From Streptomyces sp. NBC_00459 (GTDB taxonomy: Bacteria; Actinomycetota; Actinomycetes; Streptomycetales; Streptomycetaceae), in the NCBI RefSeq assembly GCF_036013955.1, contig NZ_CP107903.1, positions 310,001-374,000 on the forward strand: DNA of 64,000 nucleotides, read 5' to 3'. Shown piece after piece: positions 9,035 through 17,305 of this stretch (within the stretch, counting starts at the first letter, position 1; each line of letters opens with the position of its first letter). Made by a program: the position numbers and the translations under genes. The notes under the pieces were generated by a model. The model was given only the letters and a program-made list of their open reading frames with translations. It did no database searches and was not told the origin of the DNA.

Positions 9035-10258
9035 TCATTGAACTCGTCGGGCGATCCCGGTCGCCCTGCCCATCAGCCATTCGAGCGGTCCCCGTGGGAA
9101 GAAGCGGGACCATACGGTGGCCAGGACGGCGACAGAGGTGACGAAGCCGAGCAGGACGTACAGCGGCTGAACGGTCAGGGTCTCGGTGTCCAGGAGCCAG
9201 ATGGCAACGATGTGGGAGACGTACGCCGTCAGCGACATCGTGCCGACCGCGATGACGGGCTTGGCCAGGCGGCGCAGCCGGGGAAGGGCGTCCATGGCGG
9301 CCAGGCACACGGTGATCACGAGGATCGCCACACCGGTGGCGCCCACGATGGACAGGGTCGCCTCGCTGTGCGGGGCGGAGGCCAGCATCCCGGCGGGGAT
9401 GTCGCCGAAGATGCCGATGCTGTCGGGCGATACGGACGGCATCGACGATCCGGACGGCATGGATGACATGCCCGAACCGTGTTCGGCTTTCCGGACGGCT
9501 TCGGCGGCACCGGGCACGAGACGCACCGCCAGCCAGGAGCCGCCGTAGGCGGTGACGGCGAGGGCGACACCGGTTAGGGCAAGGCGTATCCGGACAGCCG
9601 TGGCGGCCAGGTCGCAGCGGGCGACAGCCATGCCGGCGATGACGAACGGGACCCAGGTCAGGGCCGGATAGCCGCCGGTGAAGAACAGCGAGACGGGCCC
9701 GTCGGCCTGGCCGTGGGAGAGGAATACGCGGCCGCCGACCACCGGCTTCAGCGCGTACAGCAGCTGAGGGCCCACCAGGGACCAGCCCAGCGCGATCAGC
9801 GCCAGCGGCTTGGTGCCCAACCGGTACAGCGGGAGCACGAGCAGGAAGAACAGCCCGTAGAAGGCGAGGATCGGCACGACCGGGGTGCCGGTCAAGGTCA
9901 GGGCGGTGCCGAGGGCCATCAGGATCACGGCCCGGATGACGACCTTTGCGACGGCCTGGCGGCCGGCCAGACCGGTCTTCGGTGTGTGGCGCCCCGTGAT
10001 GAGGGCGACCGCGAAGCCGGCCAGAACGGCGAACAGGGCGGAGGAACGGCCTTGTGCCAGCTCCATCAGGAAGCCGATGACACCGCCCTGGCCCGGGGCG
10101 GGGCCCACATGGACCGCGTACATGCCGAAGACGGCCAGGCCGCGGGCCAGGTCCAGTCCGACCAGCCGGCCCATGCCGGGCGCGCCCGTCGTGGGCTCAC
10201 CGCGCTCATGGTCAGGGGATGGTGCGACGGCCGACGAGGAGTCTGCGCGCTGTGTCAT
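9035..10258 (-). CDS. DUF418-type polytopic membrane protein, copy 1
   Basis: A 407-residue integral membrane protein with about ten hydrophobic helices. After a charged cytoplasmic tail the family signature RLVGLDLARGLAVFGMYAVH begins at about residue 30. The DUF418 end is seen in GTMSLTAYVSHIVAIWLL and RFFPRGPLEWLMG. The fold resembles HGSNAT/acyltransferase-type proteins, but no reaction is established. A non-membrane loop near residue 275 is rich in Ser, Met and Gly (GSGMSSMPSGSSMPS). The ATG at 10258 starts MTQRAD; the open frame upstream is a shadow of the opposite-strand kinase. It is divergent from the response regulator gene and has a paralogue at 14827-16098. Confidence 0.85.
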   Translation of the reverse strand: MTQRADSSSAVAPSPDHERGEPTTGAPGMGRLVGLDLARGLAVFGMYAVHVGPAPGQGGVIGFLMELAQGRSSALFAVLAGFAVALITGRHTPKTGLAGRQAVAKVVIRAVILMALGTALTLTGTPVVPILAFYGLFFLLVLPLYRLGTKPLALIALGWSLVGPQLLYALKPVVGGRVFLSHGQADGPVSLFFTGGYPALTWVPFVIAGMAVARCDLAATAVRIRLALTGVALAVTAYGGSWLAVRLVPGAAEAVRKAEHGSGMSSMPSGSSMPSVSPDSIGIFGDIPAGMLASAPHSEATLSIVGATGVAILVITVCLAAMDALPRLRRLAKPVIAVGTMSLTAYVSHIVAIWLLDTETLTVQPLYVLLGFVTSVAVLATVWSRFFPRGPLEWLMGRATGIARRVQ

Positions 10259-10293
10259 GGCTCTCAGGCTGGAGTCCGGGCGAGCCGCGGTGT

Positions 10294-10301
10294 ATCCGGC
10301 A
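10294..10301 (-). promoter_or_regulatory. TGCCGGAT upstream motif, copy A
   Basis: The octamer TGCCGGAT on the reverse strand ends 35 bases before the ATG of the DUF418 gene. The same octamer lies 34 bases before the 70-aa membrane protein gene and 35 bases before the second DUF418 gene. For copies A and B most of the bases between octamer and ATG also align, including GCCCGG and CCAG-CTG-AG. Promoter element or activator half-site; inferred from recurrence only. Confidence 0.5.
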
Positions 10302-10302
10302 G

Positions 10303-10365
10303 AGGGCTGCCGTGACCCTGCCGACCGGAGGGCGATACCCCGCCGGGTGGCTGGAGCTGCCACCC
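10303..10365. promoter_or_regulatory. Divergent promoter region with partial copy of the 14.7-kb palindrome
   Basis: On the reverse strand this segment reads CGGCGGGGTATCGCCC, then TCCGGTCGGCAGGGTCAC. This resembles the central and right part of the perfect inverted repeat at 14723-14776 (CGGCGGGTACCGCCCC, then GCCGACCGGCGGAGTCGTCAC). The symmetry is imperfect here. It lies between the divergent DUF418 and response-regulator genes, consistent with one regulator acting at both loci. Confidence 0.35.
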
Positions 10366-10448
10366 GAGACGCTGCAGGGACGCTCCGGGGCTTTAGGGTC
10401 GAGGCGGTACGAGCCGGGCGGTAGGGACGAAGGTGAGGCGGAGGGCAC

Positions 10449-11120
10449 GTGATCCGGGTAGTGGTGGTGGACGACGAGGCTTTGGTCCGCTCGGGGTTCG
10501 GGCTCATTCTCGGCACGTCCGAGGACATCGAGGTCGTCGCGACCGCGAGCGGCGGCGATGCCGTGGACACCGTCCGCCGGGAGCGGCCCGACGTGGTGCT
10601 GCTGGACATCCGGATGCCGGACGTCGACGGACTCACCGTCCTGCGCGAGCTGCGGACGATGCCGGCTGCCCCGGTGGTGGCGATGCTGACCACGTTCGAC
10701 GCCGACGAGTACATCCTGACCGCGCTGCACTCCGGCGCGGCCGGATTCCTGCTCAAGGACACCGAGCCGGAGCAGCTCGCCCACCTGGTACGCACCCTCG
10801 CCGCGGGAGGTGTGGTGCTGTCCGCCAAGGCGTCGCGGACCCTGCTGCACAGCCACCCGGGCACCCGGCCGGCCGTCGACGAGGAGGCGGCCCGCGTCCG
10901 GCTGCTCACCGCCCGTGAGCGCGAAGTCCTCGTCCTGGTGGCCGAGGGGTTGTCGAACGCCGACATCGGCGCGCGCGTCCACCTGGGTGTCGGCACAGTG
11001 AAGGACCACGTCAGCGCGATCCTCACGAAGCTGCGGGTGACCAGCCGGGTGCAGGCCGCGCTGCTCGCGCAGCGGTCCGGGCTGCTCGATGAGCGCCCGC
11101 AGCCCAAGGCCACACGATGA
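10449..11120 (+). CDS. NarL/LuxR-type response regulator
   Basis: A 223-residue two-component response regulator. The receiver domain (1-118) has the acidic pair D9/D10, phosphoacceptor D53 in VVLLDIRMPD, a threonine in MLTTF and K103 in FLLKD. The LuxR-type helix-turn-helix (about 148-210) reads LTAREREVLVLVAEGLSNAD and VGTVKDHVSAILTKL. The GTG start at 10449 has GGAGGG upstream. It overlaps the histidine kinase gene by four bases (ATGA), so the two are translationally coupled partners. Likely targets are the adjacent divergent DUF418 gene and the ABC/DUF418 block downstream, an inference from position and shared upstream sequence. Confidence 0.93.
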   Translation: MIRVVVVDDEALVRSGFGLILGTSEDIEVVATASGGDAVDTVRRERPDVVLLDIRMPDVDGLTVLRELRTMPAAPVVAMLTTFDADEYILTALHSGAAGFLLKDTEPEQLAHLVRTLAAGGVVLSAKASRTLLHSHPGTRPAVDEEAARVRLLTAREREVLVLVAEGLSNADIGARVHLGVGTVKDHVSAILTKLRVTSRVQAALLAQRSGLLDERPQPKATR

Positions 11121-12235
11121 GCCGGGCACGTGCTCTGTGGGATCGGGTGCCCGCACCGGTCGTCGACATCGTCCTGGTGGCGGTGGCGGCCGTGGACGTA
11201 TGGCTGACCATGTGGGACCACACGCGCCTCGGCGTCGGGCCGGCCACGCTCGGCTGTGCCGCGTTGGTCTTCCGGCGCAGGTTCCCGCTCGGCGTCTTCC
11301 TGCTCACCCTGCCCATCGCACTGACGCAGCCGGTCGCCCTCGCCCCGCTTGTGGCACTGTTCACCCTGGCCGAACGCTCCCGCAGCCGCCCTCTCCTCGC
11401 AGGATGCGTCGCCCTGACCGCCATGGCAAGCAGCTTTCCGTGGCCCTTGGCCAGTTTCTCCGAGGTCGGCCGGACCATGACGCTGATCGACTTCGTGTAC
11501 AGCCTGGCCACCGCTGCCGCCCCGGTCCTTTTCGGGCAACTCCTCCAGGCACACCGGGACTTGGCGCGGCGGCTGACGGAGATCGAGGAGGCCAGGGAGC
11601 ATGAGCGGGCCCTGCATGCCCAGGCCGTGCTCGCCCGCGAACGTGCCCAACTGGCCCGTGAGATGCACGACGTGGTCTCCCACCAGGTCAGCCTTATCGC
11701 CGTCCAGGCGGGAGCCATGCAGGTCGCCGCCAAGGACCCGAACGTCAAAGAGGCCGCCCGTACGATCCGTTCGCTGAGCGTCACCACACTCGACGAACTG
11801 CGCACCATGGTCACGCTGCTGCGCGCCTCCGGCGGCCAGGCCACCGAGCTGACTCCTCAGCCCACCCTGGCCGACCTGCACAAACTGGTGGAATCAAGCG
11901 GCACTCACGCACAGCTGACGGGCGAACTCCCGCCCGTCGTGAGCACACCGGCCCAGCGGGCTCTGTACCGCACGGTCCAGGAGGCGCTGACCAATGTCCG
12001 CAAGCACGCCCCCGGCGCCACGGCCTACGTCGAGCTGTGGCAGGACGGCAACCACGTCGGCGTGACCGTCGCCAACACCTCTCCCACGCGCCCTTCTCTG
12101 TCCCTTCCCGGATCACAGCAGGGTTTGGTCGGCCTGCGGGAACGGGCTGACATCCTGCACGGGACACTTCAGGCGGGCCCGACCGCGGACGGCGGCTACC
12201 GGGTGCGGCTGCGGATTCCGCTCGGCGCGGACTGA
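11117..12235 (+). CDS. Sensor histidine kinase (HisKA_3 type)
   Basis: A 372-residue membrane histidine kinase pairing with the NarL-type regulator it overlaps. Residues 14-145 contain about five hydrophobic helices with short loops, so sensing is probably within the membrane rather than by a large external domain. The dimerisation/phosphoacceptor segment REMHDVVSHQVSLIAVQAG places the histidine at H184. The ATP-binding domain shows VQEALTNVRKHAPG (N box) and QGLVGLRERADILHG (G boxes). This compact build is typical of actinomycete kinases that respond to envelope stress or antibiotics; the signal here is unknown. Confidence 0.92.
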   Translation: MSRARALWDRVPAPVVDIVLVAVAAVDVWLTMWDHTRLGVGPATLGCAALVFRRRFPLGVFLLTLPIALTQPVALAPLVALFTLAERSRSRPLLAGCVALTAMASSFPWPLASFSEVGRTMTLIDFVYSLATAAAPVLFGQLLQAHRDLARRLTEIEEAREHERALHAQAVLARERAQLAREMHDVVSHQVSLIAVQAGAMQVAAKDPNVKEAARTIRSLSVTTLDELRTMVTLLRASGGQATELTPQPTLADLHKLVESSGTHAQLTGELPPVVSTPAQRALYRTVQEALTNVRKHAPGATAYVELWQDGNHVGVTVANTSPTRPSLSLPGSQQGLVGLRERADILHGTLQAGPTADGGYRVRLRIPLGAD

Positions 12236-12526
12236 CCGACCAGGACCCCTCGCCGGCTCAGTGGGTCTGCGCCGGCTCACCAGACCCACCGCTCTGGGAG
12301 CGCGGCGACGGCGGAGCTCGAGATCAAGAGCCTTTACACGCCGCCGAACAGCGCAGTCGGCTGCGCCGGCCAGTCGCACACCGCACCACATCTGTAAGGG
12401 ATGGCGGACTCGGTGTGCACGCGGAGCCTTTCACGGTCATGGCTGTTCCGTCGGTGTCGGTGCGTGTGGTCGTCCGGCCGGATCGGGGCGGTGGACGACC
12501 GGACAGCCCTGAGTGCGGTGGGTGGG
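12236..12526. other. Intergenic, no gene recognised
   Basis: About 290 bases between the ends of the convergent histidine kinase and ABC exporter genes. No convincing gene, and no clean terminator hairpin found by eye. Confidence 0.4.
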
Positions 12527-14323
12527 TCATCGCGTGGGGACCAGGAACTGGGTGGCCGCCAGTTGCCCGTACAGCCGGTCCTGGACCACAAGTTCCTCGT
12601 GGGTGCCCACCGCCCGCACCCGTCCGGTGTCCATGACGACGATCCGGTCGGCGTCTGTCACCGTCGACAGGCGGTGGGCCACCACCAGCACGGTGGTTTC
12701 GCGGGCCACCTCCGCGACGACGTCCCGCAGCACCAGTTCGTTGACGGCGTCGAGCTGCGAGGTCGCCTCGTCCAACAGCAGCAGCCGGGGCCGCCGCAGC
12801 AGGGCGCGCGCGATGGCGATGCGCTGCCGCTCACCGCCGGACAACGTCGAGCCGCGGTGTCCGACCGGGGTGTCCAGGCCGTGGGGCAGACGGCCGACAA
12901 GGGTGTCGAGCTTCGTCCGGGCCAGGACGCCTCGGATGTCGTCGTCCGTAGCGCCGGGCGCGGCGAAGAGCAGGTTCTCCCGCAGCGTGCCGGCCAGCAC
13001 CGGAGCGTCCTGCTCCACGTACCCGATGGCGGACCGCAGCTCGGACAGGGACCAGTCCCGTACGTCCTTGCCGTCGACCAGGACCCGGCCTCCGGTGGCC
13101 TCGTAGAACCGCTCGATGAGCGCGAAGACCGTCGACTTGCCCGCACCCGAGAGACCGACGAAGGCCGTCATCCCCGCGCCCGGCACCTCGAAGCCCACCT
13201 TCTGATGGATGTACGGCAGGGCCGGACGGTAGCGGAAGGACACGTCCTCGAAGCGGACCGAAGCCGGGCGCTGCACCCCGGTCCCCTGCCTGGGCAGAGC
13301 GCCCTTGCGCTGAGCGGGTGGCTCCGTCGAGAGGCGTTCCACGTACACGATCCGGGAGATCGCTGCCGCACCCTCCTGGTAGTGGGACACGGCGTCGACC
13401 AGCTTGGACACCGGTTCGATCAGGTAGAAGAGGTACAGCAGGAAGGCGATGAGGGTGGACACGGGGATCTCCCCGGACGCCACCCGCGCCCCGCCGACCG
13501 CGAGCACCGCGAGAAAGGCCAGTTGTACGGCGAGTTCGTCCGCCGAGCCTGCCACGGCCTCCCACTTCGCGCTCTTCACGCCGTGCCGCCACGCCCGCCG
13601 TGCCGCCGCCTCCACATGGGCGGTCTCCCGCTCCTCGGCACCGGACGCCTTCACTGTGCGAAACGCCCCGAAGACCCGCTCCAGCGCCACGGAGATCTCC
13701 CCGACCGCCTCCTGCGAGCGTTCGGTGGCGCGGGCGATTCTCGGCATCACCAACGCGGCGGCCCCGCCGACCAGCACGACCACGCCGAGCGTCACGCCCA
13801 GCAGAACGACGTCCAGGAACGCCATCATCACGATCGCCGCCACGAAGGTCACCGCGCCGGTGGCCGCGGAGACGACCGCCTGGGTGCTGACCGCCCGCAG
13901 CAGGGTGGTGTCCGAGGTGACCCGGGACATCAGGTCGCCCGGCGGGATCCGTTCCCACTCCGCGATCCGCAGCCGCAGCAGCCGCCCCACGAGGGTGCGC
14001 CGCGCGGCCAGGACTACCGACTCAGCCGTCCGCTCCAGCACATACGCGCCGAACGCCTCGACCGCCGTGCCGAGCACCACCAGCACGGTGAGCGCGATCA
14101 GGATCCCGGCGATGGTCCCACCTGTCGCGAGCCGGTCCACCAGAGTCTTCGTGGCCAACGGCTGCAGCAGTCCCCCGGCGGCCCCGACCAGAGCACACAC
14201 CAGGCCGAGCGCGACGGGCCACCGATGCGGCCGGACATAGGCGCACAACGCCTTGACCGTCTCCAGGGCGGACAGGGGGGCCTCACAAGGCTCATCCGTC
14301 GTCGGGGCGGATGCGGTGTTCAC
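12527..14323 (-). CDS. ABC exporter, fused permease and ATPase half-transporter
   Basis: A 598-residue half-transporter that would act as a dimer exporting a drug, lipid or peptide. The permease half (about 35-320) has six membrane helices. The ATPase half carries Walker [10 protein letters not shown] (near 390), the Q-loop IGYVEQDAP, signature LSGGERQR, Walker [13 protein letters not shown] and the H-loop VVAHRLST. The GTG at 14323 (VNTASAPTT) is preferred because AAGGA lies eight bases upstream; the frame stays open 18 codons more without a ribosome site. The gene follows the 70-aa membrane protein gene by 75 bases and is likely co-transcribed with it. Substrate unknown. Confidence 0.92.
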   Translation of the reverse strand: MNTASAPTTDEPCEAPLSALETVKALCAYVRPHRWPVALGLVCALVGAAGGLLQPLATKTLVDRLATGGTIAGILIALTVLVVLGTAVEAFGAYVLERTAESVVLAARRTLVGRLLRLRIAEWERIPPGDLMSRVTSDTTLLRAVSTQAVVSAATGAVTFVAAIVMMAFLDVVLLGVTLGVVVLVGGAAALVMPRIARATERSQEAVGEISVALERVFGAFRTVKASGAEERETAHVEAAARRAWRHGVKSAKWEAVAGSADELAVQLAFLAVLAVGGARVASGEIPVSTLIAFLLYLFYLIEPVSKLVDAVSHYQEGAAAISRIVYVERLSTEPPAQRKGALPRQGTGVQRPASVRFEDVSFRYRPALPYIHQKVGFEVPGAGMTAFVGLSGAGKSTVFALIERFYEATGGRVLVDGKDVRDWSLSELRSAIGYVEQDAPVLAGTLRENLLFAAPGATDDDIRGVLARTKLDTLVGRLPHGLDTPVGHRGSTLSGGERQRIAIARALLRRPRLLLLDEATSQLDAVNELVLRDVVAEVARETTVLVVAHRLSTVTDADRIVVMDTGRVRAVGTHEELVVQDRLYGQLAATQFLVPTR

Positions 14324-14398
14324 GACGTTCCTTTCTTTCCGGGGTCTGCCGGGCACCGCGTCAGCGGTGCGGCACATCAGGGCTGAGCCGGCGTCGAC

Positions 14399-14611
14399 TC
14401 AGCGGACGACTGCGGCCGCCATCGTGGCGAGGTGCACCAACACCTCGGATGCCTCAGGACGCACGACGAACAGGACGAAGGCCCCGGCCGCCAGCGTCAG
14501 GCCGAGGAATTCCACGAACCGGCTCCTGCCAGGGGTGACGTCGCGGCGCGGTACGTCGACCGATGGTCCGGGGAAGTCCTGGCGCTCCTTGTGTCGCGCA
14601 CGGTGTGTCAT
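14399..14611 (-). CDS. Small membrane protein of 70 residues
   Basis: A short protein beginning MTHRARHKERQDFPG, with a basic tail, one clear hydrophobic helix (FVEFLGLTLAAGAFVLFVV) and a second weakly hydrophobic end (VLVHLATMAAAVV). It is probably an inner-membrane protein with a cytoplasmic basic tail, and could be an accessory subunit of the ABC exporter encoded 75 bases downstream. Its start is strongly supported: upstream sequence and first codons (ATGACACA) align with those of the DUF418 gene at 10258. I recognise no family. Confidence 0.7.
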   Translation of the reverse strand: MTHRARHKERQDFPGPSVDVPRRDVTPGRSRFVEFLGLTLAAGAFVLFVVRPEASEVLVHLATMAAAVVR

Positions 14612-14645
14612 GCCTCCAGCCTGGAAGCCCGGCCGCCTCGCGCCC

Positions 14646-14653
14646 ATCCGGCA
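14646..14653 (-). promoter_or_regulatory. TGCCGGAT upstream motif, copy B
   Basis: Reverse-strand TGCCGGAT ending 34 bases before the ATG of the 70-aa membrane protein gene. The block from octamer to start codon aligns with copy A (GGCCGGGCTTCCAG in one, GCCCGGACTCCAG in the other), so the two promoters share ancestry or regulation. Confidence 0.5.
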
Positions 14654-14722
14654 ACCGCCGGGTCCGCCCCCGCCGAGTGACTGGAAAAGACCGCTGGCCG
14701 GTCCCGCCGGACCGGGCAGGGC

Positions 14723-14776
14723 GTGACGACTCCGCCGGTCGGCGGGGCGGTACCCGCCGACCGGCGGAGTCGTCAC
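14723..14776. promoter_or_regulatory. Perfect 24-bp inverted repeat, candidate operator
   Basis: The left arm at 14723-14746 and right arm at 14753-14776 are exact reverse complements over 24 bases, separated by GCGGTA. The arms end in GTGACGACTCC and GGAGTCGTCAC. The site lies between the divergent starts at 14611 and 14827, 50 bases before the latter. Lacking a T-run and sitting upstream of both starts, it is more likely an operator (or an RNA structure in a leader) than a terminator. A related imperfect version lies at 10303-10365. Confidence 0.65.
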
Positions 14777-14783
14777 CGAAGCC

Positions 14784-14791
14784 TGCCGGAT
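14784..14791 (+). promoter_or_regulatory. TGCCGGAT upstream motif, copy C
   Basis: Forward-strand TGCCGGAT ending 35 bases before the ATG of the second DUF418 gene. It sits eight bases after the right arm of the 24-bp inverted repeat. Spacing to the start codon matches copies A and B. Confidence 0.5.
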
Positions 14792-14826
14792 GGTCCGCGC
14801 CATGACGTCCCCGCGAGATTCTCCGT

Positions 14827-16098
14827 ATGACAAAGTCGCAGCCGCTGCAGGAGACGTCAGCTCCGCAGGAGAACCCGCCTCCGCAGCCCCGAACCTCCGC
14901 CGAGTCGGCGGCCCTACCAGCCTCGCCCGGCCCTTCGACGGGACGCCTCGTCGGGGTGGACCTGGCCCGTGCGCTGGCGGTGTTCGGCATGTACGTCGTA
15001 CACATCGGTCCCCCGCTTTCGGCCACGACCGGCGTCGCCAGCTGGATCCGGTACATGGCGGACGGCCACTCGTCGGTCCTGTTCGCCACCCTCGCCGGAT
15101 TCTCACTGATGCTGCTCGCCGGCCGCCGCGAGCCCAAGACCGGCCTGGCCGGCCGCCAGGCGAAGGCCAGGATCGCGATCCGCGCCGTGGTCCTGCTCGC
15201 GCTGGGCACCGCGATGGCGATGGAATACGGCGGAGTGATCATCCTCGGCTTCTACGGCGTCTACTTCCTGCTGGCCCTGCCCCTGGTGCGACTTCGCGCC
15301 AGGACCCTCGCGATCATCGCGGCCGCCCTCGCCCTCGTCACACCACAGCTGGCGTTCGTCCTGAACTCGCTGCTGACCGAGCCGATCCGACAGGGCATCA
15401 ACGCATACGACCCGCTCCACCTGCTCAGCGACGTGGGAGTGCTCGATCTGCTGTTCACCGGCTTCTACCCGACGATCACCTGGATTTCGTTCGTGGTCGC
15501 CGGTATGGCACTGGCCCGCCTCGACCTGTCCGCGACCGCCGTCCAGTGGCGCCTGGCCGCGCTCGGCGCCTCCCTCACTGTGGCCGCGTACGGCATGTCC
15601 TTGCTGCTGGCCGGCAAGAACGCGTTGGACAGCCTGGCGGAAGGCGGGCCGTCGTCCGCCAGCTCCGGATCGATGTCCGGCGGCTCCGGATCGATGCCCC
15701 TCGACAGCGGATCGTTCGAGCCCCAGGCATCGATGCTCCTGACGGCCGGGCCGCACAGCGGCACCACGTTCGACATCATCGGCAGCGCGGGAGTCGCGAT
15801 CCTCGTGATCGTGGGTGCGACGGTGGCGATGGACCGCCTGCCGCGACTGCGCCGCCTGGTCGGCCCGGTCGTCGCCGTGGGCACGATGTCCCTGACCGCC
15901 TATGTCGGCCACTTCGTCGCCCAGTCCTGGCTGCCCGGGCTCGGGAACGGGTCCGGCACCGAGCAGTCCTGGGGGCCGCTCCTCATGTTCGTCCTCGGGG
16001 CGATCGTTTTCGCCGCGATCTGGTCCCGCTTCTTCCGCCGCGGCCCGCTGGAGTACCTGCTCAACGCCGCCACCACGCCGGCGAAGCACCTCCGATGA
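14827..16098 (+). CDS. DUF418-type polytopic membrane protein, copy 2
   Basis: A 423-residue paralogue of the protein at 9035-10258, with the same signature (RLVGVDLARALAVFGMYVVH), the shared block GRREPKTGLAGRQAKARIAI, and the DUF418 end GTMSLTAYVGHFVAQSW and RFFRRGPLEYLL. The N-terminus has a longer Pro/Ser-rich cytoplasmic tail. The loop near residue 280 is again rich in Ser, Gly and Met (SASSGSMSGGSGSMP), so this feature is conserved though its sequence is not. It starts at the ATG of 14827, divergent from the 70-aa protein/ABC exporter pair, with a palindrome and the TGCCGGAT motif in between. Function unknown. Confidence 0.85.
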   Translation: MTKSQPLQETSAPQENPPPQPRTSAESAALPASPGPSTGRLVGVDLARALAVFGMYVVHIGPPLSATTGVASWIRYMADGHSSVLFATLAGFSLMLLAGRREPKTGLAGRQAKARIAIRAVVLLALGTAMAMEYGGVIILGFYGVYFLLALPLVRLRARTLAIIAAALALVTPQLAFVLNSLLTEPIRQGINAYDPLHLLSDVGVLDLLFTGFYPTITWISFVVAGMALARLDLSATAVQWRLAALGASLTVAAYGMSLLLAGKNALDSLAEGGPSSASSGSMSGGSGSMPLDSGSFEPQASMLLTAGPHSGTTFDIIGSAGVAILVIVGATVAMDRLPRLRRLVGPVVAVGTMSLTAYVGHFVAQSWLPGLGNGSGTEQSWGPLLMFVLGAIVFAAIWSRFFRRGPLEYLLNAATTPAKHLR

Positions 16099-16174
16099 GA
16101 CCAGGCCGGGGTGGCTCGACCTCCATGTCCCGCCCCGGCCTGGACCGCTCATCGATCCAGCAGGCGCATAGTCC

Positions 16175-16513
16175 CTACAGGCTCCACCTGTAACCCTGGA
16201 TCGTCGCCGACAGGTGCACCGAAGGCCGCAGGTTCAGCTGGGCGACGATGTGGACCCACTTGTCCTGCGGGGCCAGGGCCACGTGCGGGGTGACGGTGCC
16301 CGTGATCAGCCTGCGGATCTCGGTCAGCTTCTCGTGGATCACCGGCGGTTCGTAGGACTGGAGGGCATCGCCGTCCGCGGTGAACCGGTAGCCGTCGACA
16401 CGTGTGCAGATCAGCGGCGGCGAGCCCTTCTGCGCGATGAGGTCGCGCAGTATCGCGAGCTCGGAGCAGACCTGGCCACAGGTCAGTTCGGCGCCCCGGG
16501 AAAGCTGCGGCAT
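16175..16513 (-). CDS. Hypothetical protein
   Basis: I do not recognise this protein of about 112 residues. It opens MPQLSRGAELTCGQVC with a helical first third (ELAILRDLIAQKG), then predicted strands (YRFTADGDALQSYEPP, WVHIVAQLNLRPSVHL) ending IQGYRWSL. It is soluble, without signal peptide or membrane helix. The start is uncertain because no good ribosome site precedes the ATG at 16513, and a longer frame continues upstream with poor composition. It lies just downstream of the gene split by the IS21-type element, on the same strand. Confidence 0.5.
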   Translation of the reverse strand: MPQLSRGAELTCGQVCSELAILRDLIAQKGSPPLICTRVDGYRFTADGDALQSYEPPVIHEKLTEIRRLITGTVTPHVALAPQDKWVHIVAQLNLRPSVHLSATIQGYRWSL

Positions 16514-16595
16514 GTGCAGGCCTGCCGCATCTTGAGCAAGTGTCGCAGACCTGGCAACAGGAGCTCCAAAACGCAGGAGCCCACAATCAGGTCCG

Positions 16596-17195
16596 TCAGC
16601 TGGGAATCTGGAGGTCCGTGCAGTGGTGGCGTTTCGCTGAGGCTCGGGCGAAGCCGGTGAGCAGGTCCTCGGCCACGTCTCGCCGCGCGGGGGTGTCGAT
16701 GGGCTCCCCGGTGTGGAGCGTGAACAGTGCCCGAGCGCTGAAACCGGGGCACTTGGCGCTCGCCCACGTGCCCCAGGCATCGCTTCCTGCCCTCCGGCTG
16801 TACTGCAGGCCATTATTATCCTCATCCGTTGCCGACCGATGCCTCTGGGCGAACGGGCCGAACCAGGAAGCGAGGCGGTAGCGGGCCACACCGTGCACCT
16901 TGTCCTCACCCAGCAGGCAGCCCTCTACCGGGGCCATGGCCGACGTCTCCGTTTCCATGATCGGCCGGACCAGGCTGGCCCGGCCACGCAGCGGCACCCC
17001 CTGGCAGGTCCCCTCGGCGACGCCTGCTCCCGACGGCTTGGGCGCTTCCGGGAGATCCGGGATCCGACCGCCGAGGTCCGCATCGCACGACCACCGGCCG
17101 GCTGCCTTCACCGCGGTGGCGGTGACCAGTTCGGCAATCTTGCGAGCTCTGTCCAAAGACCGGTCGTCGGCGAAGATCGCCTTCGCCGAGACGGC
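16596..17195 (-). pseudogene. 3' part of membrane-anchored gene split by IS21-type element
   Basis: The frame runs AVSAKAIFADDRSLDRARKI to the stop at 16596-16598, ending SAKRHHCTDLQIPS. It joins in frame with the 5' part at 19731-20183 once the insertion sequence and one copy of the GACGGC duplication are removed, giving a protein of about 348 residues. This half contains PLRGRASLVRP, EGCLLGEDKVHGVARYRLAS and RRDVAEDLLTGFARASAKRHHC. It is extracytoplasmic by topology. The family is unknown to me. The TTG reading from the insertion end could allow translation of this fragment, but it would lack the membrane anchor. Confidence 0.85.
17190..17195. repeat. Target-site duplication GACGGC, left copy
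   Basis: GACGGC directly abuts the left end (TGTCAACGG) of the IS21-family element and matches the six bases directly after its right end at 19731-19736. Confidence 0.85.
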
Positions 17196-17305
17196 TGTCA
17201 ACGGCCACTCAGTTCTCCCCGGAGGCGGCCAGTAATTCTCCCCGCTGGCGGCCAGTAGATCTTCCCCAACCGCGGCCAGATATCTCCCCGCTGTTGGTGG
17301 GTGGA

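Noticed and set aside
10259..11881. Reverse-strand frame extending the DUF418 gene to about 948 codons
   Set aside because: The upstream two thirds is antisense to the response regulator and histidine kinase, with shadow-like composition; the true start is the ATG at 10258.
12401..14386. Forward frame of about 660 codons
   Set aside because: Antisense to the ABC exporter, which has all family motifs; composition rich in Q, H, R, D as expected of a shadow.
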